NCBI GenBank assembly: GCA_021234155.1
Contig: JAJEKV010000067.1
Coordinates: 2,586,091 to 2,650,090 of the forward strand
DNA from: Isoetes taiwanensis
Lineage: Eukaryota; Streptophyta; Lycopodiopsida; Isoetales; Isoetaceae
Direction: 5' to 3'
DNA: 64,000 bases
A program made the position numbers and the translations under genes. The stretch's first letter is position 1. Each line of letters starts with the position of its first letter. Positions 1-11,978 of the stretch are shown here, piece after piece. The notes beneath the pieces are model-generated. The model was given only the letters and a program-made list of their open reading frames with translations. It was not told the origin of the DNA and searched no databases.

Positions 1-1070
1 CAGAAGCGTGTGAGTATTTTGAACTTGAAGACTTTTCTTACAGAATCGTGTATACTGTCGCGCTTCACATTCAGTCCGGCGGAAGCCATGTGAACCCTAA
101 ACTTGCTTTTTAGGTTAGTCATACATGCTATGCTTCAAAGTTTCAGTAATTACGTGTTAATAAGTTGTACACGTACGATTCTACCTAGTAAAATCGGTGC
201 ATTTATCCTCCATAGTCTTATACGACTTTATTCCATGCGTTAGTCCTTTATAAGGGAAAAATTGAAAGCACATACCCAAGTACGGCGTCGTTAATTACTA
301 TGGTTCCACCTTCCTTATTTGAAGTCAAACCATATGCCGCAAATGCTAAGTCCAATGTTACTCTAAAATGTTTTAGACTTACCAAGTTTTAGTGAAAGAA
401 AATCTTCCAAGCTCCACTTGCCACGAGTCCACCTATATGTTGAATTGTCACACAAGTCCCAAAGTGCCATAATAAATACCATTAAGAGATCAAGGTCAAA
501 TCATTGAAAAAGCCAAAGCACATGCAAGTAGTGTCATATACTCTTTTTTATAAATATCCCCTTCAAATGTGGTCATAAGTGATGGTAGGAAGTTAGACTA
601 GTCATCATTAAAAGCCATGGGCCCACTAGATTACTAGCAAAAATATAGCTTTATGCTATTTCCCCATTTAATATGCTTAACTTAAAACATTAAGTGGTCC
701 AACATGCAATGTTTTAGAACATAGACTCGTTAGAATCAAGATACCAAGGTCATATAATGCCACAAATAAGTGATCACTTGCAAACAACAAAAGTAGCATT
801 TCAAGTTGTTGCCCCCTTCCTCTTCTATCGGCTACACAATTCATGGTGGCTCAAAAGGCAATGGTGAGAAAGTAGAATAGCAAGATTAAGATATCAAGGT
901 CAATTAATGCCATAATTTAGCATGTCTTTAGATATTCCACTCAATACACTAGTGTTCAGCAGTGGAAAAGATTATAGCCCATCAGGGCATTTTTTTTGAA
1001 AGAAAAATAAGCTGAGATGAAAAACTTAGCTTGACGCAACCGTGACTTGGCTCCAACTCCAGCCTTTGGA
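1..1070. other. Unassigned AT-rich sequence
   Basis: I see no coherent open frame, splice-bounded exon or recognisable repeat end. The phrases 'agattaagatatcaaggtca' and 'agatcaaggtcaa' recur near 490, 735 and 885, so it may itself be old repeat sequence. Confidence 0.5.
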
Positions 1071-1102
1071 TATATATATGTATATATATAGATATATATA
1101 TA
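1071..1102. repeat. Short interrupted (TA)n tract at left border of A element 1
   Basis: TATATA interrupted by single G bases runs directly into the left terminal motif TACAAGAAATTTAATGCG of the following element. It is the left flank of the insertion. Confidence 0.8.
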
Positions 1103-1754
1103 CAAGAAATTTAATGCGTCCTACGGTGCATGTTCGAGTTTTAGCATGTTCCTACGTGCAAGTTCTTGTAAAAGAATCTCTTGATAGATTCTCTAAGATT
1201 CTACCAAGGTTCTCTTAGATATTCCATTAGATACCCCTAGATTCCCTCTAGATTCCATTAGATTTCCCTAGATTCTCCAAGATTCGATGAAGATCCCCTC
1301 AGATTCATTTAGATTTTATGATATTGCCCTCGGTTCCCTTACATTACATGAGATTCAAAGAGATTCTATAAAGATTCCCTTAGATACTCTAAGATTTCAT
1401 CAACATTTTCTTAGATTCCCTTTGATTTTATGAAGATTCCTTTAGATCCCCCAGATTTTAAGAGATTCCCTTAGGCTTGTAAATATTTTCCTATTCTCTT
1501 ACATTTTATAAGATTTTCTTACATTCTATTAAATTCTTCTGGATTCCTTTACATTCTATAACTTTTTAGAACATTCTAAGACTTTTTGGAACATTCTAAG
1601 ACTTTCAATATATTCTAGAACTTTCTGGAAGTATTTCCCTAGATTTCCTTACATTCCCATAGATTCACCTACATTCTAGAACATTCTAAAACTTATTAGA
1701 ACAATTTGGAACTTTCTGGAAGAATTTTCTTAGATCCCCCTAGATTCTCTTATG

Positions 1755-1822
1755 TTCTAGAACTTTCTAGAAGATTCTAGAACTTTCTAGAGCCTTCCAG
1801 AACATTCTAGAGCCTTCTTGAA
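1755..1822. promoter_or_regulatory. Uninterrupted heat-shock-element-like array, left arm of A element 1
   Basis: TTC and GAA/GAG triplets alternate at exact 5 bp spacing: TTC at 1755, 1765, 1775, 1785, 1795, 1805, 1815 and GAA or GAG at 1760, 1770, 1780, 1790, 1800, 1810, 1820. This is the nGAAnnTTCn arrangement bound by heat-shock factor trimers; 14 units in perfect phase is far more than a usual promoter carries. Looser copies of the same words extend upstream to about 1,200. Binding is an inference. Confidence 0.6.
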
Positions 1823-1910
1823 CTAGCTAGACTGTTATAGTCTATTTTATCTTAATGGGAATGTTACCCTTAAGTATATTTGAAACATAAATTCTCCATG
1901 GAATTAATGC

Positions 1911-1972
1911 TTGGTCTAGTGGTTAGAATGGGGGGTTGGGGGGTTAATGGCTAGGGTTCGAATCCCCCACAC
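1911..1972 (+). ncRNA. tRNA-like Pol III promoter unit, left arm of A element 1
   Basis: Box A-like TGGTCTAGTGGTTAGA at 1912 and box B-like GGTTCGAATCC at 1955-1965 are spaced as in tRNA genes. The box A wording matches that of plant tRNA-Glu/Asp. No clean acceptor stem or anticodon arm folds, and a G-run replaces the anticodon region, so this is a tRNA-derived SINE-like module, not a functional tRNA gene. Confidence 0.65.
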
Positions 1973-2019
1973 AACATAAAAATTTTAAAAGCCTTTTCCT
2001 AAGGGATGAGCATTCAACT

Positions 2020-2310
2020 TGGGCCGTAGGATCTTGAACTCGATCAAGGGTCGAGATCTCACGCAACCTGAGCCATAGGATCTATTATATATAATTCCCA
2101 AAGTCATGTACACCGTAGGATGTGTCCCAAAGCAGCGTGAGCCGTAGGATCTCGCATCAAACGACGATCGGGGATCAAATCAACACCGACCAGTAGGATC
2201 GCGTCTATCACGAATTATATATAAACTCCCGGCCCATCGGGTCGGATCGTCCCAAAGCCCGTGTGAGCCGTCGGATCTCGACGGACCCGGTCGGATAAAA
2301 AGCGACAAAC
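2020..2310. repeat. CCTACGG/CCGTAGG word array, left half of A element 1 core
   Basis: The word GCCGTAGGATC or a close variant recurs every 30-50 bp, alternating with phrases such as GGGATCAAATCAAC and CCCAAAGC. The right half of the core (about 2,490-3,060) holds the reverse complement, giving the palindrome its centre. Confidence 0.7.
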
Positions 2311-2341
2311 ATAAGAACATATATAGAGTAGATAGATAGAT

Positions 2342-2463
<122 letters not shown>

Positions 2464-2489
2464 ATCATATATATGTTCTTATGTTTGTC

Positions 2490-3060
2490 GCTTATCCGAT
2501 CATCATCCCGTCCGGTGATCCGACATCTAAACTTTGGGAAGTATCCTGTGGTCCAGATGGGCTGGAGTTCCTATATATATTCTATATAGACGATCCTACG
2601 GTCCAGGTTGATTTGATTATATATAAATTCTATATAGCCTTTGATTTGATCTGACATTTATATAGGTTATATATGTTCTTATGTTTGTCCCATTGAATCC
2701 GGCCGTTGATCCGAGATCCTACGGCTCACGTGGCTTTGGGACGTATATATGTTCTTATGTTTGTCCCATTGAATCCGGCCGTTGATCCGAGATCCTACGG
2801 CTCACGTGGCTTTGGGACGTATCCTATGGCCCAGATGGTTTGGGGGTTCTTATATAGACTATATGTAACGATCCTACGGCCCATGTTGATCTGATCCTGA
2901 CCGTCGATCCGAGATCCTACGGCTCAGGTGGCTTGGCACATATTTTACGGTCCACATAGCCTTGGGAATTATATGTGACAGATCCTACGGCTCATATTGC
3001 TTTTATATGGTGAGATCTTGATCGTTGATCGAGTCTAAGATCCTAAGGCTCATGTTGAAT
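2490..3060. repeat. CCTACGG word array, right half of A element 1 core
   Basis: The reverse-complement counterpart of the left core: GATCCTACGGCTCA-type words every 30-50 bp, with GTCGATCCGAGATCC and TTGGGACGTATCC phrases between them. Confidence 0.7.
2668..2819. repeat. Exact 2 x 76 bp tandem duplication
   Basis: The unit starting TATATATGTTCTTATG at 2668 is repeated exactly from 2744. The same duplication in reverse orientation lies in A element 2 (34,984-35,135), so it predates the separation of the two copies. Confidence 0.95.
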
Positions 3061-3102
3061 GCTCGCCCCTTAAGGAAAGGCTTTTAAAATTTTTTATGTT
3101 AT

Positions 3103-3164
3103 TGGGGGGATTCGAACTCTGGACCTCAACCCCCCAAACCCCCCACTCTAACCACTAGACTAAG
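3103..3164 (-). ncRNA. tRNA-like Pol III promoter unit, right arm of A element 1
   Basis: On the minus strand this reads box A TAGTCTAGTGGTTAGA and box B-like GAGTTCGAATCC with the same intervening G-run as the left-arm unit. The two units point toward each other across the (TA)n centre, so transcripts from both would overlap as complementary RNA. It is not a functional tRNA. Confidence 0.6.
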
Positions 3165-3240
3165 CATTAATTCCATAAACGATTTATGTTTCAAATATAC
3201 TTAAGGGTAATATTCCAATTAAGATAAAATAGAATATAAC

Positions 3241-3560
3241 ATTCTAGATAGTTCAAGAAAGTTCTAGAATGTTCTGGAGGCTCTAGAAAGTTCTAAAATC
3301 TTCTAGAATGGTTTAGAAAGTTCCAGAATATTCTAGAATGTTTTGGAATATAAGAGAATCTGGGGGAATCTAAGAGAATCCTTCCAGAAAGTCCCAAATT
3401 GTTCTAATAAGTTCTAGAATGTAGGGAAATCTTCGGGAATGTAAGGGAAGAGGGAAATACTTCCAGAAAGTTCTATGATATTTTGAAAGTTTCAGAATGT
3501 TCCAGAAAGTTCTAGAATGTTCTAGAAATTTCTAGAATGTAAGGGAATCCAAGAGAATTA
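3241..3560. promoter_or_regulatory. Heat-shock-element-like array, right arm of A element 1
   Basis: TTCnnGAAnn words are repeated, with TTCTAGAA, TTCAAGAA and TTCCAGAA at about 10 bp spacing between 3252 and 3350 and single-base slips. It is the mirror of the left-arm array and continues as looser GAATC words to about 3,720. Confidence 0.5.
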
Positions 3561-4108
3561 AAGGGAATATAAGGAAATTTCATAAATTGTAAGGGAATCT
3601 AGGAAAATATTTACAAGTCTAAGGGAATCTCTTAAAATCTAGTTGAATCTAAGAGAATCTTCGTAATATCTAAGGGAATCTAAGAAAATCTTGATGAAAT
3701 CTTAAAGTTTTTTTAAGGTTTTGCAAAGAGCCACAATAGAATGTTCTAAAATGTTTCATAATAAAGGTGTACAATATAAATCTTGAAAAAAAAAAGTTCT
3801 AGATGCTCAGGGCAAGCGCCTCAGTCTAAAAATAGAAAGTGTTTTAGAAATGTTGCACAGATCCAAAATAGATTATTTTGGAAGGTTCTAAATGCTCATG
3901 GGTAAGCACCTCAATCAAAATTGAAAATTCTAAGAGAATCTAGGGGAATCTTCATGAATGCTAAATATAGTACATAGAATGTTGAAGAATATAGAGGAAT
4001 CACAAGAGAATCTCAGTAGAATCGTTGGTTACCTAGAGCACGACAGGGCCTTGCATCGTAAGAACATGCTAAAATTGGAATACGCACCGTAGGACGCATT
4101 AATTTTCT

Positions 4109-4214
<106 letters not shown>

Positions 4215-4320
4215 AGTCTTTGTACTATGAGGAGTGTATCAAGTCGACTGGTAGCTTGCTAAGAACTCAAAGTCAAGGTTGTACAAAGTCGACTAATTAT
4301 TATAAAGGTTTTAAGTTAAA

Positions 4321-5590
4321 GTGAAATTCATAGTTATGGTGAACTCTCTGTCAACACCTAGTCAAAGGTTGCTGCGTCAATCTGTTACTTTACATCTTCT
4401 ACTCTCTAGATCAAACCTATTACATGAATTTGACATGCAAGAAGCCTCCAAAGTCAAACCTCTAGTCAAACTCTCACCTAGAATGTCAGCCAAAGACCGA
4501 TCAAAGACTACATAATGTTCAATTAGACACGATATTTATTCACAACAGGATATGCATTATGAAAGGTTACTCAAAAAGTTAACCTTGCAAGGTTCTTTAA
4601 TAGTCCCCTAGATTCTTTAGGATTCCCATAGATTCCTTGAATTCTCCTAGATCTGCTAAAGATCCCTTTAGATTCCTCAAAATTCCACAATGATTTGCCT
4701 AGATTCGACAAAGATTCCCTCCAATCTCCAAGGCCAAGTGAAGATTCCATTTGTTCTTCAAGATTTTGTTAAGATTCTCCTGAAGATCCTTTTAAATTCC
4801 CTAAGACTCCATATAAGTTCTCCTAGATACCCTTATCCAGATACACTTTGATGGCGAGTTAAAAATTCTAATAGGTTTCTATGCATGTGAGTAAATGTAT
4901 AAATATTGTTATAGATCTGAGGGTCTCAAAAAGAATGTCACAATAAATATAGATGCAGTTCATATGGTGTTCAGATCAAGCTCTAAATTTGGGACACGCA
5001 TGGTGAATTTTAAAAGTTAGGACACAAGGGAATTTAATGTTTTAGATTGCACATGGCAAAGTTTGCGTAATTTATCTATATCTGAGTTTTGTTATTTTGA
5101 AAAAACTTAAATATAAGGAAAAAATTTCTGGATAAGGAAAAAATTTCTGGACATCGGACAACTGTAGTAATATTCCCCAACATTTATGATACAATATTTT
5201 GCTAGATAGAGCATAGTCGTGAATGTGTTGCATGTTCAACATATAGAACCTAGCACTATGGCATTCCCTAAGAAAACCCTTGATAGAACCTAGCACTATG
5301 GCATTCCCTAAGAAAAAACCTTGGTTATGGTTAACCCACAATGTGGCGAGTGTCTTCACATGTTAAGCAGAGTAGGTATTGAAAGGCGAGTGTAAGCATT
5401 TGGGTATATGCAAATTCTCCACAAATCCAATCGTCCTCTTCATTCTTGGTGGACCTTTGCTATCGCAGCAGGGGGTTTCCGAAGAAATCCGTCAATTTGC
5501 ATTCAGAATTTGCAGTATTCAAGGTTTAAATGCGGTATTGAAGACCTAAAGTAAATAAGTGGTAAATAATTGGAACAGAAAACTCAAGAG
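4321..5590. other. Non-coding part of Urb2 module copy 1
   Basis: GATTC/GATTCC words run from about 4,590 to 4,830. A 20-30 bp phrase around 'tagaacctagcactatggc' is directly repeated at 5,245 and 5,285, and 'ggaaaaaatttctgg' is repeated at 5,118 and 5,138. No gene was recognised. Confidence 0.5.
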
Positions 5591-5614
5591 GTGCTGTTTG
5601 GATCCATTGATACA

Positions 5615-5775
5615 AAAAATCCCTCCACATCTTCTATATTGTAGGGGAATGACAAAATCCCTCCACATCTTCTATATTGTAGGGGAATGAAGAAGGGAGC
5701 ACGTCTAGAGATGCTTGTTTGAATCCACTATGCGAAAATCCCTCCACGTCTTCTATATTGTAGGGGAATGAAAAA
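5615..5775. repeat. Three direct copies of a GGGGAATGA-bearing unit
   Basis: The phrase CCTCCACATCTTCTATATTG followed by TAGGGGAATGA occurs at about 5,621, 5,659 and 5,740. The second module copy has the same units near 61,980-62,130. The adjacent tract 5,780-5,850 carries further GGGGAATGATAAAGGG-like wording; it may be a small MITE. Confidence 0.7.
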
Positions 5776-6733
5776 GGGAGCTCTTTATCTGGAACAATGG
5801 CAGACGTGCTCTCGACTGTCGTCATTGCGGGGCCCTTTATCATTCCCCATACATTTTCGTAAAAGCCCTAATATATCGTAAACTTTATGCATTCTTTACC
5901 ATGCCTAACATTTTGACATTAAACAATGTGGCACCATCAGAAGGTAACAACCTTTTATTAACCATTGCTATTATTGTTGGTTTTCGGGCATATGGAGAGT
6001 TGAAAAGGCTATTTTCAAAAAATCTAAATCATGCGTCCTTGATATTGTGATGAAGGAAAAGAAACCTCATCATCTTTACAAAGGGCAAAAGCCCTATTAC
6101 TGGTACTGCAATTACCGTGGCCACAAAACGCAAAGTTGAAGGGCAAAATCTGTTGATTTGTCTATTGTCAATAGCCGCTTCCCAACTTCCTTGCAAATGG
6201 CCAGGCATGTTACTTGTACAGATGCAGCAGGTCTTTGGATGCAATAGAAAAGTTCCATTTAATGAATAACCAACCACTCAATATGATTTGAATTTGGAGA
6301 GTGGCCTCGCATATCGGGGACTTCTTCAAGAAGAACACATATGCATAGATTATGGTGGCGGCGTGTTTGATAAGCGATGCTATACGATTGTTCAAGCAAT
6401 TTGCTGATCCAAGAATATAGTGAATATGATTTTAAGGGCAAATTGGGGCATTCACCCAAAGATGAATGAATAACCACAAGATACAAAGAATGCATGTGGC
6501 GGCGTCATGTGCACATTCTATCCTTTGTCAATTCCTTTGAATTCCTTTGTAAGAACCTCCATGAACGCGAAACGAGATTCTACAAGTGTAATTATAGAAG
6601 TTCATGGCTTGATTCTCATAGAGATCCGCGTGAATTTGAGACTTTCCATATGAAACTCCCGCTAGTGCTCTTTGCTTAGTTCCATAATTGATCTCAACTT
6701 GCAAAAAAAAAATCTTATTTACAACATTGTTGT

Positions 6734-7138
6734 TTATATCTTCCCAGTATACTTGAATTTGCTTTCATAATCACGGCATAATGCAATGAAATTAGATCGC
6801 ATCGGCCCTTCTGCAAGATACATAAATTAGTGGATAAAGAGTAAGTAGGGCTTCAAACCTGTTTGAAAAACAAACCTCGTACCACCAATAGAAGCATGTA
6901 GCTGCTGTAGTTCGGATGGCGAACATGCATCAACTAGCGTGAAAGCCCCTGGCTGCAATTCCCTTTCAACTTCCCTGGTAAAAAGAAGATCGAATATGCA
7001 CAATGAACACATTGTTTTTCCTTAAAAATGTAAACCATATGAAGAGACAAAAAGTCTCCGATGCGAATCGTAAATACCTTTTCAAGCCTGCAAGTAAACA
7101 ACCAGAAACCACAGAAAGGTAGTCTGAAAGTAAATGGT
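6734..7138 (-). pseudogene. URB2: Urb2/Npa2-like gene, last three exons (5' part missing)
   Basis: Three minus-strand exons splice in frame: 7138-7078, 6974-6883 and 6810-6734, ending at TAA. They give ...LLSDYLSVVSG, then LKREVERELQPGAFTLVDAC, QQLHASIG and GPMRSNF, ending DYESKFKYTGKI. From memory this matches the conserved C-terminal domain of plant Urb2/Npa2, a nucleolar protein of 60S ribosome assembly. The donor at 6,882/6,881 (GGTG|gtacga) is set by phase with the next exon. The full protein is well over 1,000 residues; only about 75 codons are recognised here, and upstream DNA to 9,400 gave no further Urb2 sequence. This copy is open through all three exons, unlike the second copy. It is probably a truncated gene carried by the module. 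Confidence 0.8.
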
Positions 7139-7199
7139 CTCAGATACCTGCATACAGCAAAAAACCATGGGTTAAATTAGAACTATTTACATCAAATAA

Positions 7200-9400
7200 C
7201 TTGCCAGTTATAAATAAAGGCAAGACTCAAAAATTGCCAAGTCTCAAAATGAAAAATCTGAATAGTTACAAACGCATACCTGATTTCTCATGCCTAACGA
7301 GGATTTTTTTTTGCCACGACAGGCCTATGTTTTATTTTTTTACAGATGGGTTTTGCCAGAGACTGAATTTCAAACTAACTTATCTCTGTGGGGAGAACTC
7401 CGTTGTTATGGTAAGCTATGTTAACACACAACTGCATCCGAGTAAAATAGTACGTTGGATATCAGTGCAAGAGTTCCTATTGTTTGGCATACATTCTAAG
7501 ACCATATTCTGCTACTGGATACATCTGTCATTCACTGCAAATCCGTGGAAGTATTTATTCATTCCATTTCGTGTTATAACAGAAGCAAGTGCATTTGAAA
7601 ACATGGAAAGAGCCAACCCAGACTTTGTGATTCTTTGTTTCACGGAAATGCCATGGAGCACTGGTTTAAATACTCAAGTCCAGTAGGCTTCCAATCGCCA
7701 TTGTACCACGGTTGCAAACAAATTTTAAAATGACAATGATATTTCGTCCGGACTTCGAAAAAACTCATGCGAGAATCGTGTTTTTCTCTTGAAACGACAG
7801 GGATAAACAAAGATAGAGAAATGGTAAGATATTTACTGCTGCTGCTTTCTTTGCCCCCTACAAAGGAATAAGCTCCATTGAACACACGAGAAAACTCTGC
7901 CAAAAAAAAGGAAGGTTTAAATGGCAAAGCAAGTAAATACTTGGGCAGTCTTCTACCTAAGGTCGGATTTGCAGAGGAAAGCCCACAACAACCTCAGTTA
8001 TCCCCGGATCTTGAGTGGTTCGCTATGCCCTTACTGTACGTTTGGTGCAACCAAAGGACCCAAATCTAAAACCAATAAATATGCACAATACAGAAAACAC
8101 AAGAAGAAACTGGCATGAAAATAAAACAGCAGATTGTGATGATGGACCTTGTTTTAGCAGCCACATACAGGAAAATGCAAGACATGCCCTTAAGCCAACC
8201 AAAAGGATCTGAGCCTCCTACAAACTGCAAAATAGTTCTGCTTGCAATAAGAACTATTGTGATGCGGACAACTTCTGTCAAAATACCTGCAGAACACAAA
8301 TCTTTTTACTCGTCAGCATCAAAAGTGCAGAAGCTTGTTCCGCCATTAGCAATAACAAAATTAACCTTCACACCTGTTTCGAAATTAGACTCAGAGTAAT
8401 CCACTCGTGTAGCCAACGGCCAAGGATAACCCAGGTAGCTTTCTACCCTGCCGATCTGTTTAGGAAAACGACTGCCAAGAGAGAAGAAGAACATCATAAG
8501 AAACATATCAAAATCTCAGAGAAAAAGCTTGAAGCAAGACCTCCCAACACAGCTTGGACAGAAAAGCTTTACCTTTAAAGAAGAAGCTTGAACGATCTCA
8601 CAAAAATTTCAAGGATTCTTAGTGAAACTCTTACACAATGGAATAAACTCTTACATCGGCCATTCATCCCCACTGGAGTAAAGGGAAAACCCAAATCTGA
8701 AGCACAATGCAGCAATCTAGATAAAATCCCACTTTACAAAAGCCATTTTTTATGCAGAACACTTACGTGGTGGTTCTAGGAGGACTCCAATCGACTGTAC
8801 AGGGGCCAAGGGTCGTTACATTCTTGCAGATGCTCCAGCTCCTCGTAAAAACCCACTGCCTAGCCCAAGCAAAGATTGAATGCACTGGTCGAAAGCAAAA
8901 AAGGATTATTATGTGAAACTTACCCAAGCAAAGATCGCAGGAAGCGAGCATGGAGCACAAATGAAGACCGTTTCAAGGAAATAGTCCATCTCTGCAGCTT
9001 GCCCAATATTGAAGCGGGCGACTGATGCATTGCAAGCCGAAGGGATTTGGCGATGAACTCCCGACTGCTCTTCCACAAACGAAAGAAAAAAAAAAGTAAC
9101 TAAAGAACCCCAACAAAATATGGCCAGAGCGCCCAGCTTGCTACGGCAGCCTCAAAATGCACAGCCCAGGCGGCCTTGAAGCAAAGGCGGAATGCCGAAG
9201 ATGCAATTTCGGCAGATAGACGGTGCATTGCCACCGTAAATGTGTTAGCAAAAAATGTGCATTGCCACCTCATCATTAGCTTATGGGACACGAAAATTTG
9301 GCACGCCACCATTAAAACCTTTGGGATAAACTAGGGAAACAACGTATAACATGTCGCCACTTCTTAGGATAGCATTAATTTCATAGACCTTTGTATGAAC
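7200..9400 (-). other. Upstream part of the Urb2 module, unrecognised exon-like stretches
   Basis: On the minus strand, 8,306-8,470 is preceded by a good acceptor (tctcttggcag) and reads RFPKQIGRVESYLGYPWP and FETGVKVNFVIANGG to a stop. I do not recognise it. A further open stretch at 9,100-9,312 begins near MVACQIFVSHKL. A plus-strand 161-codon frame at 7,201-7,686 lies antisense to the module and has no visible motif. Similarity of these frames in both module copies reflects the duplication and is not evidence of coding. Confidence 0.3.
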
Positions 9401-9409
9401 GGCCAAGAT

Positions 9410-9660
9410 CAAACTCCTAAATCCAAGGGCCTAGATCAAAAGCCCCAAATAAGGGGCCATTTATGGTGGCATTTAATATCATTAATTTTTTTATGGATGG
9501 CCTAGATCAAATCCCTAAATCCGATGGTCCAGACTAAAAGCCCCAAATTAGGGGGGTGCTTGGGGTGGTTTGGCATGTTTTCATCTCAACCGTTGATCTC
9601 AAAAAATGGACCACCGCGGACACGACACCAAAATCTCTACTTATAAGGGGGTGCTTATAT
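9410..9660. repeat. C-end hairpin-rich sequence (AAAGCCCCAAAT words)
   Basis: The hairpin-prone phrase AAAGCCCCAAATAAGGGGCC occurs at about 9,440 and a variant near 9,538, followed by GGGGGGTGCTTGGGGTGG and the C terminal motif. The same phrase family lies near 10,330, 33,450, 57,795, 58,180-58,290 and 63,690-63,800, so it is a dispersed repeat. Confidence 0.7.
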
Positions 9661-9676
9661 AATTGTATATATATAA

Positions 9677-10019
<343 letters not shown>

Positions 10020-10039
10020 TAGATATATCTATCTATTAT

Positions 10040-10560
10040 ATATATACAATTATATTATGGGTCCTATGGGGGGGTGAAAGTTTGTAGAGATTATTCCTGG
10101 CCGTCGATTTTTTGAGGTGGCACGACAATAGCCCTTGGATTTGATGGGGGGCATGCATGGGGCATGGATGGGGCATGCACCCCATCCCCTCAGCCATCGA
10201 TCGGCACGTGAGAAATCGTGTGGCCCTTGATTTTAGATTAAGGAAGGTGCAAGGAAATTGTTGGTAAAGATTGATCTCGGTAGTCCATCTCTCGAGATGG
10301 ACGGGTCCGCATCAGTGACACTTCAATCAACCCCAAGCAGCCCCTTTATTTGGGGCTTTTGATGCGAGCCGTTAGATCTAGGGATTCAATTGGGGCATTT
10401 TATGTAGACCGTCCATCCTTGAAATTAGGGCATTTTCCTTCAATAATTTATTTAGTGTAATTAATGCCTTGTTATAAGTTGGCAAACAAAAATTAATGAC
10501 CCACGTTGGCTTAACGTTAAGCACTCTTTTATTTCCATGCATTGGCTATTTTTGCATTCT
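10040..10560. repeat. C-end remnant and dispersed hairpin repeats
   Basis: A C-type end (TACAATTATAT) follows a short TA tract at about 10,045. A GGGGCATGCATGGGGCATGG region (10,145-10,180) is shared with 42,700 and, inverted, 49,570. A perfect-arm hairpin GTCCATCTCTCGAGATGGAC lies at 10,283-10,302, and a GCCCCTTTATTTGGGGC hairpin near 10,335. No gene is seen. Confidence 0.65.
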
Positions 10561-11978
10561 AAGCCGAAAGCACGTGGGCATGTGGTTCAGAACTCCATTT
10601 GCTCCTTGCGACGACTTCGTTTTTGGAGCTTGCTTTGCTTAGAAAATTCTTTGTCGACCCTCTCCTCTAATGCATTCATTTGCAAAAATCGCATTCCGTG
10701 AGTGCCTATTAATCCCTCGAGCTCGAACCACAGTCCCAGATTTTGCTCGAGCCCGAGCCACGACCACGTTCTTTGCTTGGTTCTCACGCCTTCTAAGAAT
10801 AGTTGTTTTTATGAAAGGGCAAATCCCACACATGATTTTTAAGGTTGTGTTGCGGTGATTAATTGCCGAAGGCTCTTGGTCGATGCATGTTTTATGCATG
10901 AAGAACCACAAACAGTTTGTGCTTCTTGTTGGGGACTCGCTCTGCGACTTCATTTTGAGAAGGGAAGAGAATGTTTGCCGGTGTTAAATCGGGCCAAGAT
11001 GCACATGGGCTATGTGCCAAAACACATGTAGCGAGAGAATCGGGTTTCTGAGGGATGAGTAAATAATGCCCTTTGCTCTGCTGGTTTCGATTTGATTGGC
11101 TACTTATTCATGAAGATCCCGAGCAATTTGTTAAGACTGTTGTGATCAATCTTCCGCATTTGACCATGGCTTTGTTGGGTTTCTTTGTCTGAAATGGTTA
11201 AGCTCCCATAGAACTCAGATATGGTGATGTGAATTAAGAAATTTATGGGAAACAAGCAGCCACGAAAAATGATAAGCTCAGAATCAGAATTCGAGTTGGA
11301 TATAGCTTCTGTAAGTATTTGTATTTACTTTTATTCTGGATCATCACTGCGCTTGCTTTTAGATATTATTACTTGAATTAGTTGTGCCATCGATTTTTGC
11401 ATTATTCTTTTTCAAGCATTTGATTCGATTCGGTGGATGCCCCTCCTCGGTAGTTATCTCCAGTTAGAAGAGGAATTACAGCATTTGGTACTAAAAATGG
11501 GTCACCAAGAGCATATTCTTAGGATTCAGATCTATAACTTTGGAAGCTCATAGTAGAAATTTGCGCTCTCTTTAAATGTTTTTGAATAGTTTAATCTGGA
11601 AATAGCTGTGGACCTATCACAAGTTCATGCATCTTTCTCAATACAAAGACTTGCGATATTGCTACAGTTAGAGAAGCACATCATTTTCAGCATATTTCAT
11701 CTTCACCTTTCACCTTGATCTTAAAGAATGATCTGAATTCTAGATATATGAAGCGAGGATCTGTTGTTGTCCGATCCTGCTTTGCCCTTTTGTTTGGTTT
11801 TGTAGATAGTTATCCGAACTACCAAGTACATGTGCCAAAATTAGGTGTGCAAAATATTATGCTTGGGTGGAGAAGCAACCTCTGTTTGCTGGGTTTTAGG
11901 ATCTGCGTTCAACTATTTTGATGTGAGCAAGATTGGCTAGATGCTATTTTCTATAGGAAAACTATTCATACCATAAGA
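10561..11978. other. Unassigned, with one possible plus-strand exon
   Basis: A stretch ending at the donor GCTTCT|gtaagt near 11,311 reads GNKQPRKMISSESEFEL in the plus strand from about 11,245. I do not recognise it. Its plus orientation and position upstream of the LSD1-like exons would fit a captured fragment. Nothing else is supported. Confidence 0.3.

Noticed and set aside
1911-1972. Functional tRNA gene
   Set aside because: Box A and box B are present, but there is no acceptor stem and a G-run takes the place of the anticodon arm; only a tRNA-derived unit is supported.
7201-7686. 161-codon plus-strand frame, with a counterpart at 60,053-60,538
   Set aside because: It lies antisense to the Urb2 module, shows no motif, and its presence in both copies follows from the duplication. 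Differences between copies do not favour silent changes.
10587-10953. Overlapping frames of 60-104 codons near 10.7 kb on both strands
   Set aside because: The frames overlap on opposite strands, show no motif or splice support, and cannot be told from chance.
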